Below are positions 24,125-36,927 of a stretch of DNA of 64,000 nucleotides, one piece after another. The notes under the pieces were generated by a model. It did not search any database. It was not told the DNA's origin and saw only the letters and a list, made by a program, of their open reading frames with translations. The DNA is from Zonotrichia leucophrys gambelii (taxonomy: Eukaryota > Chordata > Aves > Passeriformes > Passerellidae). The translations under genes were made by a program, and so were the position numbers. Location of the stretch: contig NC_088170.1 of the NCBI RefSeq assembly GCF_028769735.1, positions 55,647,585 to 55,711,584 on the forward strand, in the 5' to 3' direction. Position 1 is the stretch's first letter. Each line of letters begins with the position of its first letter.

Positions 24125-24890
24125 ACTTGAAGTCCTGGACCTGCAGAGGATTAACTCCATGCACCACTATGGACTGGGGCTAATGATGAGGAAAGTGGCT
24201 TTGCAGGAAAGGACCTGAGAGTCCTGGTGGGCATCAAGGTGACCAGAAATTAGCAATGTGCTCCTGCAGCAAAGAAAGCCAGCAGCCTCCTGGGCTTCAT
24301 TAGGCAGAGTGTTGCCAGCGAGTCAAGGAAGGTGATCCTTCTCCTTTAGTTAGCACTGGTGAGACACATCTGCAGTGCTTTGTACTGAGCTGTCACAAGA
24401 GGTAGTACAGGAGAGCACAGGAGAGGTATGTCCAGCTCTCTCTCCAGCACAACAAAGAGCTGAGAGTGGTTAAGGAATCAGAGTATCTGTTGTACAAGGG
24501 CAGGTGGAGAGAGCTGAGATTGTTTATCATCAAAAAGAGAAGGGTGTGGGGATATGTGTGTTTTTGTGTGTGTGTGTATGTGCATGCCTTACTAATGGGT
24601 CCTGGTGGGGCAGGACAGACTCTTCCTATCCAATGAAAGGAAAAGAGACAATAGGTAAAAATTGAAACAGAGGAAATTCCACTTAATTATAAGAAAAAAA
24701 TATTTCACTTTGAGGGTATCATACACTGGAACAGATTGTGCAATGACACTGTGCAGTCTCCATCTCTGGGAATTTACAAATTCTGTTTGTATAAAGTCCT
24801 GAACAGTCTTGTGTAACTGAGCCTGCTTTGAGCAAGGAGGTAAGACTAGATAAATTTCATAGGTCTTTACCACCTTCAACCGCTCTTTAA
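24125..24890 (+). mobile_element. CR1 LINE fragment (RT C-terminus and 3' UTR)
   Basis: The left part (gacctgagagtcctggtgggc, cagcctcctgggcttcatta) corresponds to the last third of CR1 reverse transcriptase. The right part (cactggaacagattgtgcaatg, ctccatctctgggaatttac, gcctgctttgagcaaggagg) is the 3' UTR side. It is heavily decayed and interrupted by a TG tract at 24554-24584. It carries no functional ORF. Confidence 0.88.
24554..24584. repeat. (TG)n microsatellite inside CR1
   Basis: An imperfect TG dinucleotide run interrupts the CR1 copy, so it expanded or arose after insertion. Confidence 0.85.
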
Positions 24891-26576
24891 AAAGTAATTG
24901 AATGATGCTAAATATATATATAAATATATATTTTAAAATTATAGTTCTTTATCCTTGCCTCTTTTCAAGGTATTTGACTGTTATCTAAGACACCAAGTAA
25001 CATTTGTGCTTTCAGACAGCATGAGGAGGGTTAGGTACCTCAGTGCAGGATCTGGCCATAAAGTCAGCAAGTGGTGCAGCTTAAGAAATAACATGGAGAT
25101 ATCCACTTAAAAAAAACCTGAGGACAAGGGCAACTCCTGTCCTCTTATTAGGACTCTAAGTGCTTTTCTATCCACCTGGATAACCTACTCCTGAAGGCTG
25201 TTACCTATAGTCCTTCCTTCTAACCAAGTATTGTGTTTGGAGGAGAATGAAGTGGTGGCAATAGGACAGGTGTCACACCACATCCTCAAGGCCTCCTAGT
25301 CATTACAACATTTATTCAGGATGTATGGGAGCTCAGTTCAGTTCTCCTCTCTGCCAGGGGCAAATCTGCATCAATCAATGGTTCTATAATGGGGCACTTA
25401 CAATCCCCTTGTTGAAACAATGTCGCTGCTCATGTAATAAATCAAGATTTACAGGGCAGAAGGAGAAAGTATAGAAGTGAAACTGATTCTGTAGCTAACT
25501 GTTTATGTGGGTACTCACCTTGAGAGGAGACCAATCTTTTCTTGCCAGATCCCAGGACAGTTAGTATAATTTTACCTATGACTGCATAATGTGCTCAATT
25601 ACAAAAAAGAGAGGCCATTGAAAATGACCAATATCTGAAAACTTAATTTACTAGGACTTAGCTTCCATGCATTGTCTGAAAATTGAGTAACACCTAGTGT
25701 AAGTATGTAGCCTTTGTGGCAAATTTCTGAATAGTTACATCTAGGACAGGTTTCATTAAACAAGCAAAAAAAAGAAATTTTTACATTAGTATTCATAACA
25801 GTGTTTTCTGAAGAGATCAAACAAATATTATAATTAATACACTGTTATTCACTCCACTGAACATTTTCTTTTTTTAGGCTCACATTCTTTTTTATCCTAC
25901 CCAGACTATTTTTTGCCTTTTATTAATGCAAACACTTCATTAGATTATTGGAAATAATACTTTCCATAAAAAAAAAAAAAAAAACCAAGTTGCTAAAACT
26001 TGTTTGCCTTCTCCACAGCTTGATTGTTTACCCTTTAAAATCTGCGGGTTGGAATATGAGAAGTCAGATGCTTCTTCACTGTGTTTGGGATTATTGCAAT
26101 CCAATTTAAGTAGCACTATATACTTCTGCACAAAATTTCTGCATATATTGCTGTTTGCACAGAACCCATACCTAACACTGGAGCCTCAGGAATACAGACA
26201 GGCTTTCTTCTGCCACACCTGTGGCACTGCACCACTGGTGCCAGCTCTGATGGGGACACCACCATCTCTGCCTCACCTTTGTGAGGTTCTGGGTTTTCAG
26301 AGCCAAATTTGGTGCAGCTGAGGGGTGAACACCCGGCATTGCAGCAAAAAGGAGTGTCAGCATCAAATGCCTGCAGATCCTGTGCAAATTTTGATTGCAG
26401 CTGACTGGATAGATGCAAGAAGCTGGGGGAGACAACCCTTTGTGAAACTTGCCCAGAGGGCAAGATAACAGTATTATCTCTTTTCATTATAGAAAAGTAT
26501 ATAATATTCAGACCTGTGGAATACCAGCATTAGAAAGAATGGCTCAGCTGCGTGTAGTAACTTGGCATAAACTCAT
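24891..26576. other. Intergenic, no gene seen
   Basis: AT-rich sequence with a TA-rich patch at 24911-24935 and a poly-A run at 25967-25983. A somewhat GC-richer part at 26190-26440 is open in two minus-strand frames but shows no family resemblance or splice logic. Confidence 0.55.
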
Positions 26577-27095
26577 TTCATGGAATCACACAATAGTTTG
26601 GTCTGCAAGGGACATTTGCAGGTTATCTAGTCCAACCCTCCTACAATAATCAGGGACACCTTCAACTAGATCAGGTTGCTCAAAGCCCCGTCCCACCTGA
26701 CCTTGAATGCTTTCAAGACTGGGTCCTCTGCCACTCTGGGAAATCCATTCCAGCACTTCAACACCCTCACTGTAAAAAAATTTCTTACTTAAATCTAGTC
26801 TAAATCTACACTCCTTAATTTTAAAACATTTAGCTCTTGTCCTATTACAACAGGTCCTCCTAAAATATTTGACTGCATATTTCCTATAAGCCCACTTCAA
26901 GTATTGAAAGGTCACATTAAGATCCTCCAGAGCCTTCTCTTCTCCAGGCTGAACAGCTCCAAATCCCTCAGACATTCCTCATGGAATGTCCAGCCCTCTA
27001 GTCATTTCTGTGGCCCTCCACTGGACCCTCTCAATTTAGTTCACATCTTTCCAGTGCTGAAGACCCCAGAGGTGGATGCTGTACCCATTTGATTC
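26577..27095 (-). mobile_element. CR1 LINE 3' fragment, reversed
   Basis: The plus strand shows tcatggaatcacacaatagt, the complement of the CR1 tail. It continues with ttatctagtccaaccctcc, gatcaggttgctcaaagccc, gccttctcttctccaggctg and ggccctccactggaccctct. All are standard reversed CR1 landmarks covering the RT C-terminus and 3' UTR. The reading frame is degenerate. Confidence 0.94.
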
Positions 27096-30000
27096 ACAAC
27101 ACTGATAATTGGTTATTTGCCACATGTTCAGCTTATTAGGACTGGTTCTTTGGCACCCTAGGACGGCATCTTGGTTCTTTCTCCTGTTGGGCATGCTAAT
27201 GAATGCCTGAGAATATTGATTTTGTGTGTCTCTTTGAGACATTGCTTTGCTGCTCTCCTATGGAGCTTAATTTCCTCCATCATGACAATATCCTGCAATA
27301 TTATCTCCAGTTGAATGGAACTGTTTTGTGTTTGGAGCAGCGTGAGCCACAGAATCTGTTAATACACTTTTAGGTACTGGACTGAAAAAAGGGTATACAA
27401 ATTTTTAAAAATAGTTTAGCTTAAAATGAGGAAGCAACATACTTGCAAGACCACTAATGAATATTTTAATTCACTTCTATTCTTATACTGAGGGTAGCAG
27501 GACAATAAAAATGGAACCCAAACACATTTTTGTGTCATCATGAGTTAAGGCAATCAGAAAAATTTCTTGACAAGTTGCCATCCTTCATCATTAGGGACTT
27601 CTCTGTGATGCTCATTCCATGATGAATTTTTAAATCTCATCAGCTGTGTGAACCATCTTTGTCAGGCAGGAAGGACCTTAACAATGTCTTTATTTATTAT
27701 CTGGACCTCACATGAAACTAACATGACACTTCAAGTCAGATGTGAATGTCTCCATGTCCATAGGCTCACTTTCAAGCATGCTGAGTGTTGATACCTGGGA
27801 TGACAGAAATTTTGTCATCTGTGTGACTTAAAGTTGCACTGTACTGCTCCTCTGCCCTCCCCTAAATCACGTACTGTAATCAAAATGCCCCCTCTCACAC
27901 AAAGATCTCTGTGCTTTATGTCAGATCTGGATAATATTTTATGCATTTAAGTCATAAGAAGAATTGGCTTCAAGAAAAAAATGAGTAAAATCCTTATATA
28001 TGTTAAAATACTAAATTGAGAAATTCTGAGGATAAAAACTGCAGATTTTGACTGATGTGCACATTTTCCAAAATTCAGAAATGATAAAAATTGAAGATAA
28101 AGGAATTTTTTTTTGCCTAGGATATTTTGATTATGCCCTCAGAGGTTATTTCTCCTCTCTCATGATTCACGGTGGTGCTGGATGAAGCTTTTCTCTTCAG
28201 TAGTCTTTTCTTTTTGTCTTGCCAATTTTAGTTCCAATATAATTTTAAGAGATAGCTTTTGAATCACTAGATTTTTCACGGAATTGCAAGGCCATTACAG
28301 GCAAAATATGGCAAGAACAAAGCCTGTCAATGCACCTATTTCTTTTAATTTAATTGTACTCCATCTACCTTAGCCTCTTTCTGGTCTACTTTTAAACTTA
28401 GATGACATTCTCTGTGAGATTTCCCATAAACTAAGATGGCATTCTCAGAAACTGTGATACTTTCCAAATACTGCAGAATCATGCACATTTTTTAAAAGTT
28501 ATTCTGATGCCAAATGAGAAGCAAGATAGTAGGTATCTTTTAAATAATGTCAGAAAATTGTTATCTTGCCTCTTTAAGGAAGATCTGGTGGAAGTAATTT
28601 TGACAAAACATTTTTCATGAGAAAATATTTTCTTGATGAAACCAAAGCTTTTCACAGAAATCTTTATCTTTTTAATAAAAGTTTCATAAAAAAGATTTTT
28701 TTTAATGTCCAGATAGAATTTCTAACCGACTTTGACAAATTGAGATGCACTCTGTGATCAGGGCAAATTAGGAGGTCTGGATTTAAACTGTTTACTTTGA
28801 GCTCCAGAAGGTAACTGAGCCTGGGCCTAGCACTCTAAAAGTCATGTGCTCAGTGCTTGAATGCTGTTTTTTGAGGTAAATCAATCTCAGAGCTATCTTC
28901 AGAGCTTTTTATATATCATAGTTTTCCCCCTACATGGAGGTAAAACAGAAGGGAAAATGTCAACTACGATGACTAAAATAAAATTCTTTTGGTCTCAGGT
29001 CCAGCTATTTTTCAGAGTGCAAACAAAAATGCTGTTTGGATGTATTTAGTTAGGACGGCTCATATGGCATATTTTAAATTCCAGTTAGAATTTCAGGTCA
29101 CAGGTCTGTGTTGATTCATAACACACAATTCTGTTTGATTTAAGTGAAATTATCTCTATAGGTGCATGTAGACTGCTTGAGTATTTCTGTTTATAAACTT
29201 TGGCAGAGAAAAAACCCTGTAATTTAAATATGAAAAAAGATTTGAATTTTTCATTTGAGTAAACAGTTTTATGCACATTTTTTATAACAATAAAATTCTC
29301 TGCTCAAAATACCATGCTATTCTTTTATGGGGTAGATTCTAATATTCCATTTCACAATAATATAAAAGAATTTAGATCAGTCAAGGAATTAACCAAATAG
29401 CTGAGGATGTAGGTTCTAAATAATTAGAAGTGTTAACATTGCTGATAGCCACTATTAGAACAGTCAGGACAAAGAACACAAGACACAGAATATAATATCT
29501 TCTGTTTTAATCTGAGTCACTCAAAGTTATGGTAGATGACTAGAACTGTCAAGTGGGCAAATGTACATATAAAAATATCAGAAGATACTTTTTTGAATTC
29601 AGCATAAAATTTGTGAAACACCTTGGCTATAGGGAATGAATGACAAAAATTTATCTGTTTAGAAGGAAAAGAACTGTGTGAAAACCAAATTATTTATAGT
29701 TTTACAATAAAGATAAGCTGCTATATAATAAAGAATAGTGATACTGAATAGACTTACATTGGTATATTTGAATAGAGGGTGTATTTATTTATAAGATTTT
29801 AAAAAGTAAAAGCTTTTTACAAGTTGCCTTACAAAGTGGACTAGAAATTTTCCAGACCATGAGTAAACTGCTATTTTTCATGGAGACCTTCTTGACCATC
29901 ATCATTTTAATGCATTTTGACTGAATGGGAATTGTCTAGCAATAATTGAGGTCTCCGCATTCTGAAGTGTGGGTTACTGAAATAAGGAAAAAGTTGATTT

Positions 30001-30537
30001 ACTGTAAAACTGCAACCTTGTTAATTACTACTTAGCTGCCATCCATCCCAGGATCAGTCAATTACAGCAGACAAATTCTTGTTTAGCTTGCCTCAGTTTT
30101 TACTGAGGCTTTAGAATTCTCCACCTGCACGTGATCAGAATTGCCTTACTTGGGTCAAGTACCCATCTTCTTCCTGTGACCTGCTGAATCTGTGACACAG
30201 CCATGGCAGGGTTCATATCTGCTAAGTACTCTCACAGCATATCAAATGCACACTATCAAAAGAGCTATGATAAAGTGGAATCATGTCTGCATTCTTTCTA
30301 AAACCTATTATCAAGATACAGAGGGTAAGGTGTTAGCTCTCACCTTTGAATATTAAACAAAGAATTATGACCGTTCCCTCATGAAACCTGAGATAACTTG
30401 TGTTTTAAACCTTTCACCAGAAAAGCAGCTTCAGATCTTCAAATTCACCTTTCTTGTTTCCATAGAAAATGAGCAAGTTTTACTGCACAGAAAACATTTT
30501 TAAGTGGAGAGTAACTCTCTCTGTGACCATATGGGTC
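27096..30537. other. Intergenic, no gene seen
   Basis: AT-rich, apparently unique DNA without recognisable exons or mobile elements. Short ORFs near 28861 and 29085 have no supporting features. Confidence 0.55.
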
Positions 30538-30924
30538 CCTCCTTCCTTCCTTCCTTCCTTCCTTCCTTCCTTCCTTCCTTCCTTCCTTCCTTCCTTCCTT
30601 CCTTCCTTCCTTCCTTCCTTCCTTCCTTCCTTCCTTCCTTCCTTCCTTCCTTCCTTCCTTCCTTCTTCCTTCCTTCCTTCCTCCTTCCTTCCTTCCCCTT
30701 CCTTCCTTCCTTCCATTCCTTCCTTCCTTCCGCCTTCCTTCCGCCACTTCCTTCCACTTCCTTCCATTTTCCGCCACTTCCTTCCGCCACTTCCTTCCGC
30801 CACTTCCTTCCGCCACTTCCTTCCGCCACTTCCCCTTCCTTCCTTCCTTCCTTCCTTCCTTCCTTCCTTCCTTCCTTCCTTCCTTCCTTCCTTCCTTCCT
30901 TCCTTCCTTCCTTCCTTCCTTCCA
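30538..30924. repeat. (CCTT)n tract with embedded 13-bp satellite
   Basis: An almost pure pyrimidine (CCTT)n array at 30538-30663 and again about 30835-30924 flanks a variant core. The core holds five tandem copies of ttccgccacttcc at 30769-30833 and one more at 30739-30751. The homopurine/homopyrimidine mirror symmetry favours triplex DNA. Frames open across it on both strands encode only Pro-Ser-Phe-Leu or Arg-Lys-Glu-Gly repeats and are not genes. Confidence 0.97.
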
Positions 30925-31243
30925 TTTATATGCAGCCCAAGATTTAAGTACTGCTTCCCTTATTCATTTAATGATTCTATCTTTTAATTTCTCAATTATA
31001 AAATAACTAAAATAATTACACTCCTACCCAAACATCTTGATATTGTTGATGAAAGTGATAATTTAAAAATGCATATATCAAAAGTGTCCAAGTATAATAA
31101 TACTTGATGACATTTCTTTCTAAAATTAATTGATTATGATAATATTTTGTAAGTGTTGACCACATTTACATATAAAAGATTAATTCTTTCTCTTTTCTCC
31201 AATAGGCAGGCAAAAGGTGATACACTGCTTGATTCTTTCTAGA

Positions 31244-31820
31244 TACTGGTTTTGGCTGGGATAGTTAAATTCTTTCATACTAACTTGTGTGGGGCTGTTT
31301 TGGATTTGTGTTGAAAATCCAGTGATAACGTTGATAACCCACTCCTGTTTTCATTTTTGCTGAGCAGTCCTCACACAGTGTCAGGGAATATTCTGTTTCT
31401 CACTTGATCCCGCCAGCAAGGAGGCTGGGGGGCACAAAGGGTTTGTAGAGAACATGGCAAGGATGGCTGACCCAAGTGGCCCAAGAAAAATTCCATACCA
31501 CTTTCTCCTCATCAATAAAACTGGAATGGCTGGAAGTGGGCCAGAGCTGCTGTTTTTCTGAGATTGACTGAGCATCGATCAGTTGGTGGGGGATAATTGT
31601 TTTATTTTGCATCACTTGTTTTTCTTAATTTTTATTTTGTTCCCTCTTTGTTGTTGGGGTTTTTTTCCTTACCTTTTCCCCTCTTAATATTATTAAACTG
31701 TCTCTGTCTCAACCCATGCGTTTTCTCACTCCACTCTTCCAGTTCTTCTCTATCCCACTGCAGGGAGGTGAATCAGTGGCTATGTGGGGTTTGGTTGTCA
31801 AGTGAACTTAAACCATGACA
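31244..31820 (+). mobile_element. Endogenous-retrovirus LTR, full length (probably ERVL-type)
   Basis: It starts tactggttttggctgggata and ends cttaaaccatgaca, the two ends of the family seen reversed at 11371 and 57861. Between them are a gctgagcag block, a ggctgacccaagtgg block and tattattaaactgtctctgt (the polyadenylation region before ctcaaccca). About 577 bp, with no viral genes beside it, so a solo LTR. The flanks do not give a clean target duplication. Confidence 0.88.
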
Positions 31821-31912
31821 GTGGACCAAACAGTAACTCTCAGTCTATTCACTCCATTCATGACTGCATGGGGAGGAAGGAGAAAAAGGAGGAAAGAATA
31901 ATGAATAAAATG

Positions 31913-31939
31913 AATATATATATATATATATATATATAA
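31913..31939. repeat. (TA)n microsatellite
   Basis: Pure TA dinucleotide run about 27 bases long. Confidence 0.95.
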
Positions 31940-32697
31940 TCACTTACTATAGTTTAGTAGTTGTATATCCATAACAAAGAAAATCAAAAGGGATGCATAT
32001 ATATTCTCAGAGCATGTAGACTGAACAATTCAGTGAAAGGCAGTATTTGTCTTTGATTTTATTTACTTAATATTTGTTTATATTCTCAGACCTAAGTTCA
32101 AATACTGTCCTGAGAATGAAACTAAGCAATCAAGAGAAATGACTGAGAGCATGTTCATTTGCATCCTTCTTTTTAATGTTCTTCAGAAGAATATGATGCA
32201 CTCTACTGAGTCTAAAGACCAGCAAATAAAAGTTATAGCAAAGTTAAAGTTAGTTTTGTAGGAGTCCCTCTAACAGAAAGAAATTTCCTTTCTTGGCACT
32301 TCACAGACTATTATTCCATTGTGCATCATGCACAAGACATTGTAATTTACTTACTTTTTTACATGCTACCATTTTCTGGTCACTGTGTGGCTACTTCAGC
32401 TGCATTGGCACAAATCAGAGCAGCTACATTAGGAGCAGAAGTTTGCTATGAAGTGAACAGAGAACACTATACACTGCTTGGGGTCAGTTCAGAATGCTTA
32501 AAATTAATAAATTGGTATTCAACTAGTCACTATAATCAATGGAGATTAGCACAAAGGTTTTATCATGCTTATAGCAACAGCAAGTTCAGCTGGGAACTAA
32601 ATATTCTTTCTCTTGATTGCAAAGCTAGCCAACCTGTGTCTAGATCAGACATTACAGACATTTAAACTGAGATGAGGTGGACTTCTAAGCCTATCTC
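31940..32697. other. Intergenic; one unexplained 114-codon open frame
   Basis: A plus-strand frame is open from 32321 to 32665, but its first ATG lies inside (about 100 codons). It has no recognised domain, promoter or splice signals. Probably chance. Confidence 0.4.
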
Positions 32698-33087
32698 TGT
32701 TGCAGACATTTTTTCATAGAAATCCTTTCTTTGGGATTTGTTCACCTTCTGGGAAGCTGAGGCCCCAGAAGACGAATGTAAACAATTGTTATCGGCTGGT
32801 GTGGAATGCAACAGGTGCAGCGGTGATTGGTCTTCTGTGAGTGTTTGGATTTGCTGACCACTCACAGGAGAGTTTGTCCTTGCTTTCTGCTGGACACAGA
32901 ACTTTGTTATGGATTCTTTTCTATGCTATTCTTAGCTTGGCAAGCCTCTGCAACTTCTCTCTTTATTCCTTTTAGTATAGTAATAATGAATTATATATCA
33001 TATATCAATAAATCCAGCCTTCTGATCATGAAACAAGATTCTCGTCCACTTTTCTCACCCTGAAGACCTCATCAGATCACTGTAATA
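32698..33087 (+). mobile_element. Solo LTR of an ERVK-type endogenous retrovirus
   Basis: A 390-bp LTR lies between perfect 6-bp direct repeats tatctc (32692-32697 and 33088-33093). It shares with the copy at 57304-57685 the segments tgtggaatgcaacaggtgca, gtgattggtc, attcttagct, cttttagtat and aataaat plus ccttctga. A 6-bp duplication fits class II (ERVK-like) integration. The 3' terminal CA has mutated to TA. No internal retroviral sequence remains, so it arose by LTR-LTR recombination. Confidence 0.92.
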
Positions 33088-34974
33088 TATCTCTTTCCTC
33101 ACCTCAGACAATTAGCACTGGACTTTGCAGCTGGGGATCCCACATTGATATACCCAGGCCAGACTACATGGATCAGAGTAGGTGACATCTTTGATCTGTC
33201 TGCAGCTATTCCCCTCTGAGGAGTTTAATTTCTCCTTTGCAAAGGCTTTGATTGCTATCTGGTCCCACAATACACAATTCTGGTCATCATTTAGCCCATA
33301 AGCACAGTGAGAGTTAGGGAATCTAGGTCAAAGAAGGGCCAAAATAATAATTGCACTGGGGAAGTGGCATTTGTGAGTGCCACAGTAATCATGTTCTTCA
33401 GATCTGTTTGAGAATTTGGATGTGTCTCTTCTCTAAATTCTCAGGGAGTTACTATTTTTCTGATGCAGTTTGAAAATTTAGTCTTGGTGCATACCAGCAG
33501 TTAAACAATCACTTGGATTTTATATTCAAGCATTTTAATTAATTTAGTTTTATTAGAAGTAAAAATAGAGATATTATTCATGTATAAGCAGAATCTATCA
33601 GAAATTATTGTCCTTGAAAAATTTGTTCATTTTTTGTCTCTTCTGGGGTTCATCCAAGACCTATGAAGTTCCTAGTGAAGTGCCAACATTAGTCTCACTT
33701 GGAATTACTAACCATGGAAAGAAGGTGAACAAATTTCTGCCATGTTATACTGGTTTCTTGAGTTTATTTAAAAAATAGTTCCACTAACATGTTAACCATA
33801 TTTTTTCCCCTGGAAAATTGTTAATTTTCTGAATTTAACATTAATTTAAATTCTGAATTAAATTTTCAATCTCCTCATATTAACAGCCCATAAATATTAA
33901 TTTTTTTGTGTATGTATATATATATATATATATTTAGGTGTATGCATATATATATATGTGTAAATAAAAATCTGTTTATACTTAAGTAGTTTAAAAGAGA
34001 TTGGTTTCCCTCATTGCTTACCTCCATTTCATATTTACAAAAGATAGGATTATCTCATCTCAGCCTTTAATGAGTAATATTTATATGTAATAATATTTTG
34101 ACTCTCCCCAGCTAGGACTTTTCATTCATTGAGATTTAAGTGGTGTGAAGTATTTTAAAAGTTTTTGCTTCTATTTATGCTGATCTCTTTATAGGCTGTG
34201 GTATGTTCAGAGTAAAATGATAGGGCAATGAATCATTGGCCAATGAAAAAGCCACTGTTGATGTAGTGTACTTTAAATCCTGAACTTCATTATTAGCAGA
34301 AAGTAAAAATGTTGGAAGTGAAGTCAGAACTGAAGAACACTAGTTTGGAATAAAAGGGAAATTACCTAATTGAGAAAGGCACATATTAACTACAATAAAT
34401 CTGGAAAGGGAATCTATGACTTGCTAGAAGTCAAATCAAGTCACTACAGGCATTTCCCTGTTCTAGTGTGAGTTTTGCAGGGCTGTTATCCTGTTTCCCT
34501 GAAAAGTAAATGTTGATTCAAGTGCCATTTAAGAAGGTTTATCCTTTAAAAAACTCACCATGCTGATGTGTACAAGAATCTGAGTACCTGTAACATACAG
34601 ACCAACAGGACACAAGGTTTGAGATAAGTGCAGTGGAACCTCAGTAACACATCCACACTCTAGTCTGTAAAAAAATGGATGTTGTATCTGACCTGTCTTG
34701 CAAAGCACCTTGAAGTGAAAGTGATTTTATCTCTTGTGTGGTACTCAGATCTCCTGAAGATTTGACCACAACATTACTTTATTAGGGTCTGTTTTGAGGT
34801 GACAAACCACTATACACAGTTCCATGAAAGGAAAATAACTGGGGTTAAGCACTCTGTTGTAGATGAGTTGTTTGAGATCTCTGCTTTGAGAACTTTCCCC
34901 CTGTGGAGAAGAGAGGAACACAAACCCTGCCAAGGTTAGTGATGACACACATTCATTGGGCAGTGCTATGAGAG
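33088..34974. other. Intergenic, no gene seen
   Basis: AT-rich sequence with TA repeats at 33909-33960. No exon or mobile element recognised. Confidence 0.5.
33909..33960. repeat. Compound (TA)n microsatellite
   Basis: Two TA runs are separated by tttaggtgtatgca. Confidence 0.92.
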
Positions 34975-35310
34975 CTGGCAGCTGCCTGGAGCCAGGTACC
35001 AGGAGACATGAGGGATTCCTGTGAGCCTCACCAGCCAGGCCACATTCCAGGGATTGGGACAGGGAGCAGGGCAGGCCAGGAAGGCAGCTGGGGCATCCCC
35101 AGGTGAGTCTGTGGGCATGGGGATGACAGGCTGTGGGTTGGCTCTGCTGTGGTGTGGCTGGAGAGCCAGACCCCTACAGCACCACGGACAGCTCTGGGCT
35201 GGGCTGAAACAGAGCCCTGGGCCGTGGAACGGGGATGTGGGAGCCCCAGGGAGCCTGCATGGGGCTGTTGAGGGCCATTCCTCCCCTCAGTGCCCTGACA
35301 TTTAATGACC
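34975..35310. other. GC-rich, CpG-poor block of unknown origin
   Basis: About 330 bases are much richer in G and C than the surroundings but contain only a handful of CpGs, so this is not an active CpG island. Open frames on both strands (35021-35305 and 35028-35324) follow from composition. It could be an old unclassified repeat or a methylated, decayed island. I do not recognise it. Confidence 0.5.
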
Positions 35311-36492
35311 TGTATGTGGAACATAAAAGGTCAGTTTGTCTTTGTCAGAAAGAATGGTTACATGCATCTTGATCTTCTGGGCTGATGACCTTTCTGTTCA
35401 CATTGTTTCCACAAAGATAAAAGAATCTGGCAAGGAAAAATAAAGAAACATTAATGTGAAGAGCCATTTTTTGACATTTCCTACCTACGCTAGGGGAAAA
35501 AAAAAGGATGACAATACACTTCCCTTTTTTTATTTTTGAATAAACAAGCTAATTTCAAATTAAAACACTATGGATTGTAGTAAATTTAAAAGTCAAAATA
35601 TTGCACTTCTTATTTTTCTCTTGGTGTTCAGGAATCCAATAACCCCTTCATTTATTTAACACACAGATCTGTTGTGTATGGATTACATTGCAGATGGCTT
35701 AAAGAAATGAACCATCATTATCTCTTTCTTACCTTTTCTTTCAGATGTTCTCTGCTATAGAGAAGCACCTTCTCTTTTTTAGCAATAGAATATCAAAATG
35801 TCAAAAGTGACCTACATATGTATGGCACGACTGCTATAAGAGCATATCTTTAAAATCTTGGTAATGAAAACCTAATTACTTATTCATGGCATTAGTTGTT
35901 CACAAATACAATAAATCACTATTTTTCATTTACTGACCTACAAGGGTTTTTCATTTCTGATTTAATTTCACAGCTGCATAAACGACATCAAAAATCAACA
36001 CATTTAAAGCACTCAGGTAAAAGAAGGGACAACTTACTACCATGAAATGGCAAAGTGTACAAAAATAGATGAATTTGAATTGTGAGCTGAACAGTAAAAA
36101 ATCTTTCTTAACAAGGAATTACATATCATTGCAGTTTAATTACAATAAGGACTGTCACTATAAGATTAATGATGAGCAGTTTTTCACTTCAAACAATTTC
36201 AATTGAGTTAACGTAGTGTCATTATTCTTAGACTGACAAGGTCAAGAAAATGAGGCAAAAGTAGGCAAAAAGTGGAAAACCAAAGTGTACTGAAAGAACA
36301 TTCTGTCCTATTCTATGCTATTTAAAATATTGCAATAAGATGATAAAATACTAAAAATTTTACATTTTTTTGTTAGCCATGCAAAATCATAGGGTCTAAT
36401 ACCATTTTCAGAACTGTGAATCAGAAATAATTTGTACATTGGCATCTCTCACTCTTTTCTGGGAATGTGATAAATTTTTCTAGTACGTACAT
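35311..36492. other. Intergenic, no gene seen
   Basis: AT-rich, apparently unique sequence with no recognised gene or repeat. Confidence 0.5.
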
Positions 36493-36927
36493 TATCGATA
36501 CAGGGAGACCCCAATGCAGGGAATAATGTTCTCTGATCCTATGATTCAGAAGGCTGAACAATTGCTTTATTAAGCTATACTATATTACACTAATATTATA
36601 CTAAATTACATACTAAAGAGATACTATACTAAAGAATACTACACTAACGAATACTATGATAAAGAAAAACCTGTGACTGTCTGGAGACCATCAAGACACA
36701 GCTCTGACCCAATTGGCCAATCAATCCAAACAACCCTTACAGGTGTCCAATTAACAAATCACTTTGTGTAAACAATCCCCATAACACATTCCACATGTGC
36801 CAAACAACAGGAGCAGTGAATAGAAATAAGAATTATTTTCTCTTCTGAGCTTCTCACTGCCTTTCCCAGGAAAAATCCTGGGGAAGAGTTGTGCCTGCTG
36901 TTGTCTGTGAAGAGAGCTGTGGCCACA
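36493..36927 (-). mobile_element. Solo LTR of an ERVK-type endogenous retrovirus, reversed
   Basis: A 435-bp LTR in minus orientation is bounded by perfect 6-bp direct repeats gtacat (36487-36492 and 36928-36933). On the minus strand it starts TGTGGCCACAG and holds an imperfect run of tagtatag-like units. The polyadenylation signal AATAAA lies in CTTAATAAAGCAATTG, and the LTR ends near CCCTGTATCGATA. It is a different family from the 32698 and 57304 LTRs. No internal viral sequence is identifiable. Confidence 0.88.

Noticed and set aside
26116..26487. Overlapping 87-123 codon minus-strand frames
   Set aside because: Two competing frames over a slightly GC-rich patch, with no recognised family and no splice structure.
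30445..30987. Overlapping 107-172 codon frames encoding PSFL or GRKE repeats
   Set aside because: They are read through the CCTT microsatellite on both strands, not genes.
35021..35324. Open frames in the GC-rich block on both strands
   Set aside because: Composition effect; no homology or splice logic.
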